From Novosphingobium rosa NBRC 15208 (GTDB lineage: Bacteria; Pseudomonadota; Alphaproteobacteria; Sphingomonadales; Sphingomonadaceae): 64,000 nucleotides of DNA. The stretch lies in the NCBI RefSeq assembly GCF_001598555.1, contig NZ_BCZE01000034.1:31998-95997 (forward strand), given 5' to 3'. Numbering within the stretch: the first letter of the stretch is position 1; the number at the start of each line of letters is the position of its first letter. Below, in pieces: positions 29,623-38,745 of this stretch. The notes under the pieces are model-generated. The model ran no database searches. It saw only the letters and a program-made list of their open reading frames with translations, and was not told where the DNA came from. Made by a program: the position numbers and the translations under genes.

Positions 29623-30771
29623 ATGTCACGACCTCAAATCACCTTCGCTTTTGGAGCTGCGGCCCTGAGTCTGGCGCTCGCAGGTTGCGGGCATCCAGCA
29701 GCCAAGGGGGCAGCGGTGACGCCCGAAGTGGGCGTTGTGACGCTCACCGAGCAGGATGCGACACAGAGCAGTTCACTGCCCGGTCGTGTGGTGGCGGTCG
29801 AAACCTCCGAGGTACGCCCGCAGATCAACGGTTTGATCCGCCGACGTTTCTTTGAGGAAGGTTCGCTGGTGAAGGCCGGGCAGGTCCTCTACGAGATCGA
29901 GGACACTCCCTATCGCGCGGCCCTGGGCAGCGCCAATGGGCAGATGGCCGTAGCGCAGGCCTCCATCCGCTCGACTGCGCTTCAGGCCGATCGCTATAAG
30001 CGCCTGATCGATATCAAGGGTGTGAGCCAGCAAGATCTCGACAATGCCGTGGCGGCGGCTGATGTGGCCCGCGCCACGTTGCAGGCGCGCCGCGCCGATG
30101 TCTCGAGCGCGCAGGTCAATCTCGGTTTTACCCGCGTGCGGGCACCGATTTCCGGGCGCATCGGCCGCTCACTTGTGACGGTTGGCGGCCTGGCCCAGAC
30201 CGGACAGAGTCAGCCACTTGCGACCATCAGCAAGATCGATCAGGTCTATGTCGATGTCACCGAGCCAGCCGGCAAGCTGCTCGATCTGACCGAGGCGCTG
30301 AAGAAGGGTTCGCTATCGCGCGAAGGCAAGGCCGGCGCGAAGGTCGAGCTGACGCTCCCTAACGGGAAGATCTATCCTGTGAAGGGCCAGCTGGAATTTA
30401 CCGAACCCACGGTGGACGGCAGTTCGGGTTCGGTCACGGTTCGGGCGCGCTTTGCCAATGCAGATGGAGTGCTGCTGCCGGGAATGTATGTCCGCGCTCG
30501 TGTCACTGACGGGGTGATCCACCGTGCAGTCATGGCCCCGCAGCGCGGCGTCACACATGACGAACATGGCGATGCCGTCGCTCTTGTAATGGGGGCTGGC
30601 GGCAAGGTGGCGCAGCGCAAGCTGGTGCTGGGCGAAGCCCAGGGCGACGCATGGGTGGTTGAGAGCGGTCTGAAGGCCGGTGACCGGCTGATCGTGGAAG
30701 GTCAGCTCAATGTCAAACCGGGTGATGCCGCAACAGCGGTTCCCGCAGGTCAGGCCGCCGCGAAGGATTGA
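29623..30771 (+). CDS. RND efflux periplasmic adaptor (membrane fusion protein, lipoprotein)
   Basis: The 382-residue AcrA/MexA-like adaptor connects the inner-membrane pump to the outer-membrane channel. The start at 29623 has CAGGGA seven bases upstream and gives a lipoprotein signal ending LALAGCG, whose Cys would be lipidated; an earlier frame is not needed. The barrel-sandwich halves are seen in SLPGRVVAVETSEVRPQING and TRVRAPISGRIGRSLVTVGG, with the alpha-hairpin in between. It ends six bases before the pump gene. Its substrates are probably hydrophobic compounds, perhaps aromatics given the neighbouring region. Confidence 0.95.
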   Translation: MSRPQITFAFGAAALSLALAGCGHPAAKGAAVTPEVGVVTLTEQDATQSSSLPGRVVAVETSEVRPQINGLIRRRFFEEGSLVKAGQVLYEIEDTPYRAALGSANGQMAVAQASIRSTALQADRYKRLIDIKGVSQQDLDNAVAAADVARATLQARRADVSSAQVNLGFTRVRAPISGRIGRSLVTVGGLAQTGQSQPLATISKIDQVYVDVTEPAGKLLDLTEALKKGSLSREGKAGAKVELTLPNGKIYPVKGQLEFTEPTVDGSSGSVTVRARFANADGVLLPGMYVRARVTDGVIHRAVMAPQRGVTHDEHGDAVALVMGAGGKVAQRKLVLGEAQGDAWVVESGLKAGDRLIVEGQLNVKPGDAATAVPAGQAAAKD

Positions 30772-30777
30772 TCCGTC

Positions 30778-33700
30778 ATGTCGCGCTTTTTCATCAATCG
30801 CCCCATCTTTGCATGGGTGATCGCGATCATCTTCATGCTGGCGGGCACCATCGCGCTGCGGCAGATTTCGGTCGCGCAGTTTCCCGCCATCGCGCCGCCC
30901 ATGGTGCAGATTTCCACCACGCTTCCGGGTGCTGACGCGCGCACGCTGGAACAGACCACCGCCCAGGTGATCGAACAGCAGATGAGCGGTCTGGATCATC
31001 TCGAATATTTCAGCACGACCAGCGACAGCTCGGGCCAGCTGACGATGATCCTCACCTTCGCGCAGGGTACCAACCCTGATATCGCGCAGGTGCAGGTGCA
31101 GAACAAGCTGCAGCAGGCCACGCCCATGCTGCCTCAGGAAGTGCAGCATCAGGGTCTGACCGTCACCAAGGCGGCCAAGAACTTCCTGCTGTTCTTCGGC
31201 CTGACCTCCACCGACGGCAGCCATAATCAGGAAGATCTGGGCGACATGGTCGCCTCCAAGCTGAAGGACCCGATCAGCCGCGTGACCGGCGTGGGCGACA
31301 CCCAGCAGTTCGGCGCGCAATATGCAATGCGTATCTGGGTCAACCCCTTCAAGCTGACCAGTCTGAATCTGACGATGGGTGACATCACCGCCGCCATCAC
31401 CGCGCAGAACGCGCAGGTGTCGGCGGGACAGGTGGGCGCGCTGCCCGCGCGGGACGATCAAGAGCTAAATGCTGTCATCACCGCGCAAACCCGTCTGCAG
31501 ACCTCGCAGGAGTTCAAGGACATCATTCTTCGGACCAATGCCGACGGCTCGAATGTGCGGCTGTCGGACGTGGCGCGCGTGTCGCTGGGCGGCGAGAACT
31601 TCAACTTCCGCCCCTTCTACAACAACCATCCCGCCAGCGGCTTTGCCATCAAGCTGGCGCCCGGCGCCAATGCGCTCGACACGGTGGCGGCGGTGAAGGA
31701 AAAGATCACCGAGATTTCGGCCCAGTTCCCGCCTGACGTAAAGGTCGTCTATCCGCTCGACAACTCCGAATTCGTGAAGCTGTCGATCAAGGATGTGGTT
31801 GAGACGCTGTTCGAGGCGATCGTCCTGGTCTTTCTGGTTATGTATCTGTTCCTGCAGAACTGGCGGGCCACGCTGATTCCGACGATTGCCGTGCCAGTGG
31901 TCCTACTAGGGGCCTTTGCCACCCTCTACTACACGGGCTTCACGCTCAACACGCTGACGCTGTTCGGCATGGTGCTGGCCATCGGTCTGCTTGTCGATGA
32001 TGCGATCGTGGTGGTCGAAAATGTCGAGCGCCTGATCCATGAAGAGGGCCTCAACCCTAAGGATGCGGCGCTCAAGTCAATGGAAGAGATTTCAGGGGCA
32101 CTGGTGGGTATCGCTCTGGTGCTGGCTGCGGTGTTTCTGCCGATGGCCTTTTTCGGGGGCTCGGCGGGCGTGATCTATCGCCAGTTCTCGATGACCATCG
32201 TGATCTCGATGGCGCTCTCGGTGCTGGTGGCGCTGGTGCTGACACCCGCGCTCTGTGCCACGATCCTGAAGGAGGGCGATGACTTCGAGTCAGAGGATCG
32301 TCCGGTGGGCAAGGGCATCAGCGGTCTGCTCGACCGTTTCTTCAATCGCTTCAACCATACCTTCAACGTCAACCGCGACCGCTATGAAGCGGGCGTGCTC
32401 AAAGCTGACCGCAAATGGAAGCGCACGATGACGATCTACGTCGTCATCGTGGCCGGTATGGTGAGCATCTTCCTGCGCCTTCCGGGTGGCTTCATGCCTT
32501 CGGAGGATCAGGGCTTTATCTTCAGCCAGGTCACCCTGCCCACGGGCGCATCGATCAAGCAGACCGAAACCGTGATGCGCCAGATGACCGACTATTACCG
32601 CAAGAATGAAAGCGGAAATGTCGAGGGCGTGTTCGCCGCGCCGGGTTTCGGTTTCGTTGGTCAGGCGCAGAATGTGGGTCTAACCTTTATTCGCCTCAAG
32701 GACTGGTCGCTGCGTGAGGGCAACGCCAACACCGCCAATGCCATTGCGGCGCGCGCCAATGCCGCCTTTGCCAAGATCCGCGGCGCGCAGGTGCTGGCTT
32801 TCGGCCCTCCCGCTGTTTTCGAACTGGGCAATGCCGAGGGTTTCGACTTCCAGCTCAAGGACAATGGCAACCTTGGCCATGACAAGCTCGTCGCCGCGCG
32901 CGACCAGCTGATCGCTTTGGCCCGCAAGGACCCGCGTCTGGCCTTCGTACGCGCCAACGGTCTTGAATCGACGCCCCAGATCAAGCTGGATGTCGACAAG
33001 AACCGTGCCGGCGCTCTGGGCCTCTCGCTGGCCGATGTGAACACCACCATCTCGACGGCCTTCGGCGGAACTTATGTCAATGACTTTATGGACCGTGGCC
33101 GCGTGAAGAAGGTCTATGTCGAGGCCGATCAGGATTTCCGCACCAAGCCAGATTCCATAGGCGATCTCTATGTGCGCGGCAGCGGCGGGGTGATGACCCC
33201 CTTCTCGGCCTTTGCCAACTGGCACTGGATCTTTGGCCCCAGCAAGCTGGAGCGCTACAATGGCGTGTCCTCGCTTGAGATCATGGGCTCTGCCGCGCCC
33301 GGTCACAGCACCGGCGAGGCGATGCAGGCGATGGAAGAGCTGGCCGGCAAGATGCCAAAGGGCATCGGCTATGAGTGGACGGGCCTGAGCTATGAGCAAC
33401 AGCAGAGTTCGGGCCAGAGCGGCCTGCTGTACACGCTCTCGCTGCTGATCGTCTTCCTGTGCCTTGCCGCGCTGTATGAAAGCTGGTCGGTGCCGATTGC
33501 GGTACTGCTGGTGGTGCCGCTCGGCGTGTTCGGTGCCGTGCTGCTCTCGTGGATCACGGGGCAGAGCAATGACATCTACCTGCAGGTGGGCCTGATCACC
33601 ACGGTGGGCGTCTCGGCGAAGAACGCGATCCTTATCATCGAATTTGCCGAGGAGAAGATGCGTGAGGGCATGAGCGCCGCCGCCGCTGCCGTCGAAGCGG

Positions 33701-33939
33701 CCAAGCTGCGCCTGCGCCCGATCCTGATGACCAGCTTTGCCTTCACCCTGGGCGTGCTGCCGCTGGCGCTGTCGCATGGAGCGGGCTCCGGCGGGCAGAA
33801 CGCCATAGGCTGGGCGGTCGTGGGCGGCATGCTCTCGGCCACGGTGCTGGCGATCTTCTTCGTTCCCACCTTCTTTCGCATCGTCAAGCAACTGTTCCGT
33901 CAGGATCAGCCCGCTGGCGAGGCTGCACAGGATTCCTGA
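30778..33939 (+). CDS. RND efflux pump, HAE1 (AcrB/MexB-like)
   Basis: The 1053-residue inner-membrane pump starts MSRFFINRPIFAWVIAIIFM, the canonical HAE1 N-terminus. The proton-relay Asp pair is in GLLVDDAIVVVENVERL. Two sets of transmembrane helices flank two large periplasmic domains, and the late segment GVSAKNAILIIEFAEE with RPILMTSFAF is the second signature. The size and motifs match functional multidrug pumps. It is the middle gene of adaptor-pump-channel with gaps of three to six bases, so the tripartite complex is made from one transcript. Substrate specificity is not readable. Confidence 0.97.
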   Translation: MSRFFINRPIFAWVIAIIFMLAGTIALRQISVAQFPAIAPPMVQISTTLPGADARTLEQTTAQVIEQQMSGLDHLEYFSTTSDSSGQLTMILTFAQGTNPDIAQVQVQNKLQQATPMLPQEVQHQGLTVTKAAKNFLLFFGLTSTDGSHNQEDLGDMVASKLKDPISRVTGVGDTQQFGAQYAMRIWVNPFKLTSLNLTMGDITAAITAQNAQVSAGQVGALPARDDQELNAVITAQTRLQTSQEFKDIILRTNADGSNVRLSDVARVSLGGENFNFRPFYNNHPASGFAIKLAPGANALDTVAAVKEKITEISAQFPPDVKVVYPLDNSEFVKLSIKDVVETLFEAIVLVFLVMYLFLQNWRATLIPTIAVPVVLLGAFATLYYTGFTLNTLTLFGMVLAIGLLVDDAIVVVENVERLIHEEGLNPKDAALKSMEEISGALVGIALVLAAVFLPMAFFGGSAGVIYRQFSMTIVISMALSVLVALVLTPALCATILKEGDDFESEDRPVGKGISGLLDRFFNRFNHTFNVNRDRYEAGVLKADRKWKRTMTIYVVIVAGMVSIFLRLPGGFMPSEDQGFIFSQVTLPTGASIKQTETVMRQMTDYYRKNESGNVEGVFAAPGFGFVGQAQNVGLTFIRLKDWSLREGNANTANAIAARANAAFAKIRGAQVLAFGPPAVFELGNAEGFDFQLKDNGNLGHDKLVAARDQLIALARKDPRLAFVRANGLESTPQIKLDVDKNRAGALGLSLADVNTTISTAFGGTYVNDFMDRGRVKKVYVEADQDFRTKPDSIGDLYVRGSGGVMTPFSAFANWHWIFGPSKLERYNGVSSLEIMGSAAPGHSTGEAMQAMEELAGKMPKGIGYEWTGLSYEQQQSSGQSGLLYTLSLLIVFLCLAALYESWSVPIAVLLVVPLGVFGAVLLSWITGQSNDIYLQVGLITTVGVSAKNAILIIEFAEEKMREGMSAAAAAVEAAKLRLRPILMTSFAFTLGVLPLALSHGAGSGGQNAIGWAVVGGMLSATVLAIFFVPTFFRIVKQLFRQDQPAGEAAQDS

Positions 33940-33942
33940 CCC

Positions 33943-35448
33943 ATGACTCTCTCCACAATGCGCGCGCGCGGATTGCTGCTGTTGGCCCCAGGCCTGCTGC
34001 TGGCGGGCTGCACCATGGCGCCCCATTATCATCGCCCAGATCTGCCGGTGCCTGCCGCTCCGCCTCAGGCAGACGGCATGCAGGACACACCGGAGATCGC
34101 GGCGGCGCGAAGCCAGAATGTTCCGCCACTAGGCTGGGAAGGCTTCTTCACCCAGCCTCAGTTGCGGCAGGTGATCGCGCTGGCGCTGGCCAACAACCGT
34201 GATCTGCGCATCGCCATGGCCCATGTGGCACAGGCGCGGGCCCAGGCCCATGTGCAGGGCGCGGATCTGTTTCCCACGATCAACGCAAGCGCCGGGGCGA
34301 CCTATCAGCGCACGCTGGGCGGTCTGGCTGGCGGCGGCACCGGAGCTGGTGCGGGCGCCGGTGTGCCGACCGGCGGCGGCAGTGCGCGCTACAACATCTA
34401 TCAGGCCCAGGTCGGCGTCTCGGCGTGGGAGATCGATCTCTTCGGACGGGTGCGTAGCCTGACCCAGGCCGCGCTGGAGCAATATCTCGCCAGCGCCGAC
34501 ACTCAGCGCGCCGCCCAGGTCACATTGGTCTCCGAAGTGGCCAGTGCCTGGCTGCAACTGGGATCGGATCGCGAGCAGCTGAGCATCGCCAAGGATACTG
34601 CCGCGACCTTCGAGCAGACACTCAAGATCACCCAGGGCCGCGCGAGCATGGGCGTGGCCTCCGATCTGGATCTGCATCAGGCCGAAACCACCCTGCAGCA
34701 GGCCCGCGCGGATGTCGCCCGGCTGACCACCACCGTGGCGCAGGACCGCAATGCGCTCGACCTGCTGGCGGGCACTCATGTGCCTGACGATCTGCTGGTC
34801 ACCGGGCAGAGCGAGCAGGATGCCACCGTCGGCCAGCTGCCGGGCGGTCTGGCCTCCAGCGTGTTGCTCAAGCGGCCTGATGTGTCGGCCGCCGAGCATC
34901 AGCTGAAATCGGCCAATGCCAACATCGGCGCGGCGCGGGCGGCTTTCTTCCCCAACATCTCGCTGACGGCGGCCTTCGGCACGCTCAGCCTTGGCCTGTC
35001 GAACCTGTTCGGGAACGGCAGTCAGGTCTGGACGGTGACGCCCACGGTCAGCCTGCCGATCTTCGATGCCGGGCGCAACATCGGCAATCTGCATGTGGCC
35101 AACGCAAACCGCGACGCGATGGTGGCGACTTATGAAAAGGCGGTGCAGACCGCCTTCCGCGAGGTGGCCGACGCCTTGGCCCGCCGCGCGACCATCGACG
35201 AGCAGTTGAGCGCCGAGCAGAAGCGCGCCGATGCCGCGCAGGGGGCGTTGCGGATTTCGCGGGCACGCTATCAGGAGGGTGTCGATCCCTTCTTGACCAC
35301 GCTGGACAGTGAGCGCAGCGCCTACACTGCCCGTCAGGATCTCGTTTCCGTGAGGCTGGAAAAGCAGACCAATGCCGTCGAGCTTTATCGCGCTCTGGGC
35401 GGTGGTCTGGCCAATACAGCAAACGCCGCAATCACATCCGATAACTGA
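33943..35448 (+). CDS. Outer-membrane efflux channel, NodT/OprM family
   Basis: The 501-residue lipoprotein starts with a signal ending LLLAGCTMAP (lipid-anchor Cys) and has two OEP repeats with long alternating helices (LANNRDLRIAMAHVAQARAQ and SSVLLKRPDVSAAEHQLKSA), the TolC-like architecture. A Gly-rich insert GGLAGGGTGAGAGAGVPTG lies in the first repeat. It begins three bases after the pump gene and is followed by a strong terminator, closing the operon. Confidence 0.95.
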   Translation: MTLSTMRARGLLLLAPGLLLAGCTMAPHYHRPDLPVPAAPPQADGMQDTPEIAAARSQNVPPLGWEGFFTQPQLRQVIALALANNRDLRIAMAHVAQARAQAHVQGADLFPTINASAGATYQRTLGGLAGGGTGAGAGAGVPTGGGSARYNIYQAQVGVSAWEIDLFGRVRSLTQAALEQYLASADTQRAAQVTLVSEVASAWLQLGSDREQLSIAKDTAATFEQTLKITQGRASMGVASDLDLHQAETTLQQARADVARLTTTVAQDRNALDLLAGTHVPDDLLVTGQSEQDATVGQLPGGLASSVLLKRPDVSAAEHQLKSANANIGAARAAFFPNISLTAAFGTLSLGLSNLFGNGSQVWTVTPTVSLPIFDAGRNIGNLHVANANRDAMVATYEKAVQTAFREVADALARRATIDEQLSAEQKRADAAQGALRISRARYQEGVDPFLTTLDSERSAYTARQDLVSVRLEKQTNAVELYRALGGGLANTANAAITSDN

Positions 35449-35511
35449 GTTAACGCCAGCTCCAATGGCCGGCGCACACGGCTGAAAAGCGGGGTTGGCG
35501 CACGGGGACTG

Positions 35512-35543
35512 ACCTCCGCAAGCTATTTGCGGAGGTATTTTTT
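35512..35543 (+). terminator. Rho-independent terminator of the efflux operon
   Basis: ACCTCCGCAA and TTGCGGAGGT form a perfect 10-bp stem around a five-base loop, followed by ATTTTTT. It lies about 64 bases downstream of the channel gene. Confidence 0.88.
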
Positions 35544-35773
35544 CGCCTTGTAGGGTTCGCTGGATATCTTGCGCCAACTGATGAATTTTATTCATAGAGG
35601 CATGCGGTTTTATGCCGCTAATCGGCGGGAATTAATGAGCGTAGAGAGGTGGCGTCCCCCATCCGCCATAAGGATCTAAAAAGTCCGATGCCAGTTCTCT
35701 GCGTTGCTGCTCGCCGAATTGCGGTTCCGATCATCGCCGCTCTTCAGGGTTCCGCTACGCCTGAGTTCACGTC
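35544..35773. other. Intergenic region before the MFS pump
   Basis: Together with the preceding terminator this is part of a 325-base gap without a supported gene. It should contain the promoter for the MFS and LysR genes; I see no clear -10/-35 pair. Confidence 0.4.
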
Positions 35774-37009
35774 ATGTCTGTAACGGTCAAGCTCGCCGAG
35801 CCGGAAACAGATGTTCCGCCGCCGCTTCGCCTGATGGTGGTACTCTGCGCGCTGATGGGATTTGCAGCGATCTCCACCGATTTTTATCTACCCGCGATGC
35901 CGATGATGGGCAGGGCGCTTCATGCCGACGCCGGTGCGATGGAACTGACCATCTCGGGCTACCTCATAGGCTTCAGCAGCGGGCAATTGGTCTGGGGGCC
36001 TTTGGGAGATCGCTTCGGCCGCAAACGACCGATTGCAGTAGGTCTCGTGCTTTTCATCATTGGCTCGGTCGGTTGCGCCCTTGCGGGGTCTGCAAATGAG
36101 ATCATTGCCTGGCGTGTCGTGCAGGCTTGCGGAGCTTGTGCCGGTGTCGTGCTTTCGCGGGCCATGGTTCGCGATATATACGGCGCCGAGCGTTCGGGGG
36201 CGATGCTTTCCACTCTTATCACGGTGATGGCGGTCGCTCCACTGGTTGGTCCTTTGCTCGGCGGACAAATTCTGATTTTGGCCGGATGGCGAGCGATCTT
36301 CTGGCTTCTGGTGGTCATCGGTGTTCTGACCGGCGCGGGCCTGGCGACAATCCCTGAGACTCTGCCGGCGCACATGCGCTCCAGGCACGGCATGCTCGGG
36401 ATATTGACTGGATACCGGATATTGTTTGTTGATGGCCGGGTCATGGCATGCGCTCTTATCGGCGGGTTCTTCTACTTTGGCGTCTTTGCCTATGTGGCAG
36501 GTAGCCCTTTTGCCTTCATCACTTTCAGCCATGTGCCTCCTCAGCTTTATGGCTTCCTGTTCGGCGGCGGCATTTTGACGATCATGCTGGCGAATATGGC
36601 CAATGTCCGTCTGCTGCCCCGTTTCGGAGGGCTGCAGTTGATTGGCTGGGGAGCCATCGGCTCGGCTGGAGCCGGGCTGATCCTCTTCCTCGCAGCATGG
36701 ACTCAATGGGGCGGGCTCCTGGGTCTTGTTCTGCCATGCTACGTCTTTGTCGGGGCGTCAGGCTTGATTGTCGCCAATTCCATGGCTCGCGCAATGGCAT
36801 ACCGGCCTGATCAGGCTGGCGCTGTCTCCGCTCTGTTAGGGGCGGCTCAATACGGCTTCGGCATGCTCGGCTCCGCCGCGATCAGTCTGATGGCTGATGG
36901 AACGCCTCGCCCGATGTCGGCCGTCATGGCCATTGCGGGTGTAGCCGCAATGATGAGCTACTTCTGCTTTGGTGGTCGCGGAGACCGCCCCACCACCCGC
37001 TTGGCATGA
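35774..37009 (+). CDS. MFS drug resistance transporter, Bcr/CflA type
   Basis: The 411-residue membrane protein has about 12 transmembrane helices and the Bcr/CflA features: ISTDFYLPAMPMMGRAL in helix 1, SGYLIGFSSGQLVWGPLGDR followed by FGRKRPIAVG in the cytoplasmic loop 2-3, and SRAMVRDIYG. It exports small drugs or metabolites in exchange for protons. The LysR gene follows 15 bases after the stop in the same direction and may regulate it. The start at 35774 follows GTTCACGTC with no strong RBS; no better start is nearby. Confidence 0.92.
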   Translation: MSVTVKLAEPETDVPPPLRLMVVLCALMGFAAISTDFYLPAMPMMGRALHADAGAMELTISGYLIGFSSGQLVWGPLGDRFGRKRPIAVGLVLFIIGSVGCALAGSANEIIAWRVVQACGACAGVVLSRAMVRDIYGAERSGAMLSTLITVMAVAPLVGPLLGGQILILAGWRAIFWLLVVIGVLTGAGLATIPETLPAHMRSRHGMLGILTGYRILFVDGRVMACALIGGFFYFGVFAYVAGSPFAFITFSHVPPQLYGFLFGGGILTIMLANMANVRLLPRFGGLQLIGWGAIGSAGAGLILFLAAWTQWGGLLGLVLPCYVFVGASGLIVANSMARAMAYRPDQAGAVSALLGAAQYGFGMLGSAAISLMADGTPRPMSAVMAIAGVAAMMSYFCFGGRGDRPTTRLA

Positions 37010-37024
37010 GAGAAGACAATTCAC

Positions 37025-37921
37025 ATGAACCGCACCGACCTTGCCGATCTCTCCGCCTTCCTGATGGTGGCCGAACAGCGCAGCTTCACAAAAGCGGCAG
37101 CGCAACTTGGCATTTCCCAGTCGGCCCTGAGCCATGCGATGCGCAGGCTGGAAGAACGCATGGGCGTGCTGCTGCTAACCCGGACGACTCGCTCAGTCTC
37201 ACCTACCGATGCAGGTGATAAATTGGTCGAAATCGTGCGGCCTGCACTCGATCAGATCGATGCCGGTGTGACCAAGATCGGTTTGTTGCGTGATAAGCCA
37301 GCAGGCACGATCCGGATCACGACCTCGGACCATGCCGCGCGCAGCCTCCTCCTGCCGGCACTCGAAAAGCTTCTTCCGGACTATCCGGACCTCAATGTCG
37401 AGGTCAGCATCAACGGTGGTTTTGTCGATATCGTTGAGGAGCGCTTTGATGCCGGAATCCGGCTCGGCGAGGCGATCGATCGCGACATGATTGCCGTACG
37501 CATCGGCCCACCGGTGCGCATGGCCTGTGTGGGGTCGCCGGCATATTTCGAACGTCGGCCCGCGCCTTTGACCCCGCATGACCTTGCTGATCACAACTGC
37601 ATCAACATTCGCTTTACCTCGGCGGGTGGCTTATATTCGTGGGAATTCGAGAACGACCAGCGAGCCATGAACGTAAGGGTAGGGGGGCAGGTTACCATCA
37701 CCGGGAGCAGCTTTGTGGTACCCGCTGTCGAGGTAGGTCTGGGGCTGGCCATCACAATCGACGACGTCGTCAAGGAAAGCATAGCCAACGGGACATTGAT
37801 CAGAGTGCTTGAAGACTGGTGCCCGCCTTTTGAGGGTTATCACCTCTACTACCCGAGCCGCCGTCAGACGTCGCCGGCCTTCGCTTTGTTGGTGGATACG
37901 TTGCGCTACAAGGGTGGGTAG
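37025..37921 (+). CDS. LysR-family transcriptional regulator
   Basis: The 298-residue protein has the LysR winged HTH at residues 5-65 ([20 protein letters not shown] then [20 protein letters not shown]) and a C-terminal substrate-binding domain with [20 protein letters not shown]. This resembles the PA0477/CrgA-like branch. Its position directly after the MFS gene suggests control of that pump, although LysR regulators usually are divergent from their target. No operator is evident. Confidence 0.93.
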   Translation: MNRTDLADLSAFLMVAEQRSFTKAAAQLGISQSALSHAMRRLEERMGVLLLTRTTRSVSPTDAGDKLVEIVRPALDQIDAGVTKIGLLRDKPAGTIRITTSDHAARSLLLPALEKLLPDYPDLNVEVSINGGFVDIVEERFDAGIRLGEAIDRDMIAVRIGPPVRMACVGSPAYFERRPAPLTPHDLADHNCINIRFTSAGGLYSWEFENDQRAMNVRVGGQVTITGSSFVVPAVEVGLGLAITIDDVVKESIANGTLIRVLEDWCPPFEGYHLYYPSRRQTSPAFALLVDTLRYKGG

Positions 37922-38247
37922 AGGTTCAAGGAGTTCCTCTGAGAGTTCTGCCTCGGCCAGCGATCGGTAATTAAAGGGGTAGCCGGCGAATGGCATCTGA
38001 TGCGAATTCGTCTCTATAGCGGTCGGATTCATGACTGAAAGATTGATAGCTTCAGGGTTCTCTTTTCAACATCGCTCGTTTTTCACGATCGAAGCGGAAA
38101 CGCGATGTTGCGCCCGGATCTTCGTCAGAAAATGGGTTGTTCAATACTACTGATATGTCGCACACTAAATGGAAAATTTTTATAATGCTCGGTTGATATG
38201 CGCGGCGTTCTCTGTTGGAACGAGCGTTTATCCAATCGCGAGGCGTT
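37922..38247. other. AT-richer gap at the left edge of the defence island
   Basis: No gene, tRNA or clear attachment site is visible in these 326 bases. Composition is lower in GC than the flanks (for example around 38140-38190), and gene direction and content change here, so this is a candidate left boundary of the island. Confidence 0.45.
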
Positions 38248-38745
38248 CTAGACCAGAAGAACCCTCAGGTCAGAGACGGCTGCTGCGATGATCCGGGTGA
38301 AGTCTTTGTCGCTGGTGATCACCACGTAATTTCGTTCGAGGGCCTGAGCCGCAATCCAGAGATCATTTTCGTCGATCTGCAGCAATTGGCCGCTCACGCG
38401 GTCGCTCCAGCCCTCGACCCAGCGCGGGATGCGCTTGCGAATGTCAACGCGGGCCATGGCGATGCGCGATTTGACCTCGGCGAAAGCTTCGGCAGTATGA
38501 CGCGAGACCTCGGCGAGCGGATGTTCTTCGGCCTTTTCGAGGCATGCCTCGATATGGGCGAGTGGTCGGCCGCAGGCCCTGGAAAGAGCAAGGCCGAAAC
38601 GCAATTCGCCAACCGTGACCACCGACACCAACTGAACCGAACGCTGATCAAGCGAGGCCACCGCCTGCCTCACGGCATCATGGCTCGGACGATGGGCATC
38701 GTAGAGCACCGATACCAAATTTGTGTCGAGCAGATAGCTGTCCAT
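38248..38745 (-). CDS. PIN-domain ribonuclease (VapC-like)
   Basis: The 165-residue protein starts MDSYLLDTNLVS and carries the acidic residues of the PIN active site: Asp7, Glu47 (VGELRFG), Asp128 (ENDLWIAA) and Asp146 (TSDKDF), which bind Mg/Mn for RNA cleavage. It is slightly longer than many VapC toxins. No VapB-like antitoxin is adjacent. Instead its ATG follows directly on the TAA of the DNA methylase gene with no gap, so it is translated as part of the methylase operon. It could be a conditional effector or a solitary toxin; the family assignment is firm, the role inferred. Confidence 0.87.
   Translation of the reverse strand: MDSYLLDTNLVSVLYDAHRPSHDAVRQAVASLDQRSVQLVSVVTVGELRFGLALSRACGRPLAHIEACLEKAEEHPLAEVSRHTAEAFAEVKSRIAMARVDIRKRIPRWVEGWSDRVSGQLLQIDENDLWIAAQALERNYVVITSDKDFTRIIAAAVSDLRVLLV

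Noticed and set aside
32680..34032. A 450-codon minus-strand frame in the RND pump
   Set aside because: Antisense to the conserved pump sequence; composition typical of a shadow.
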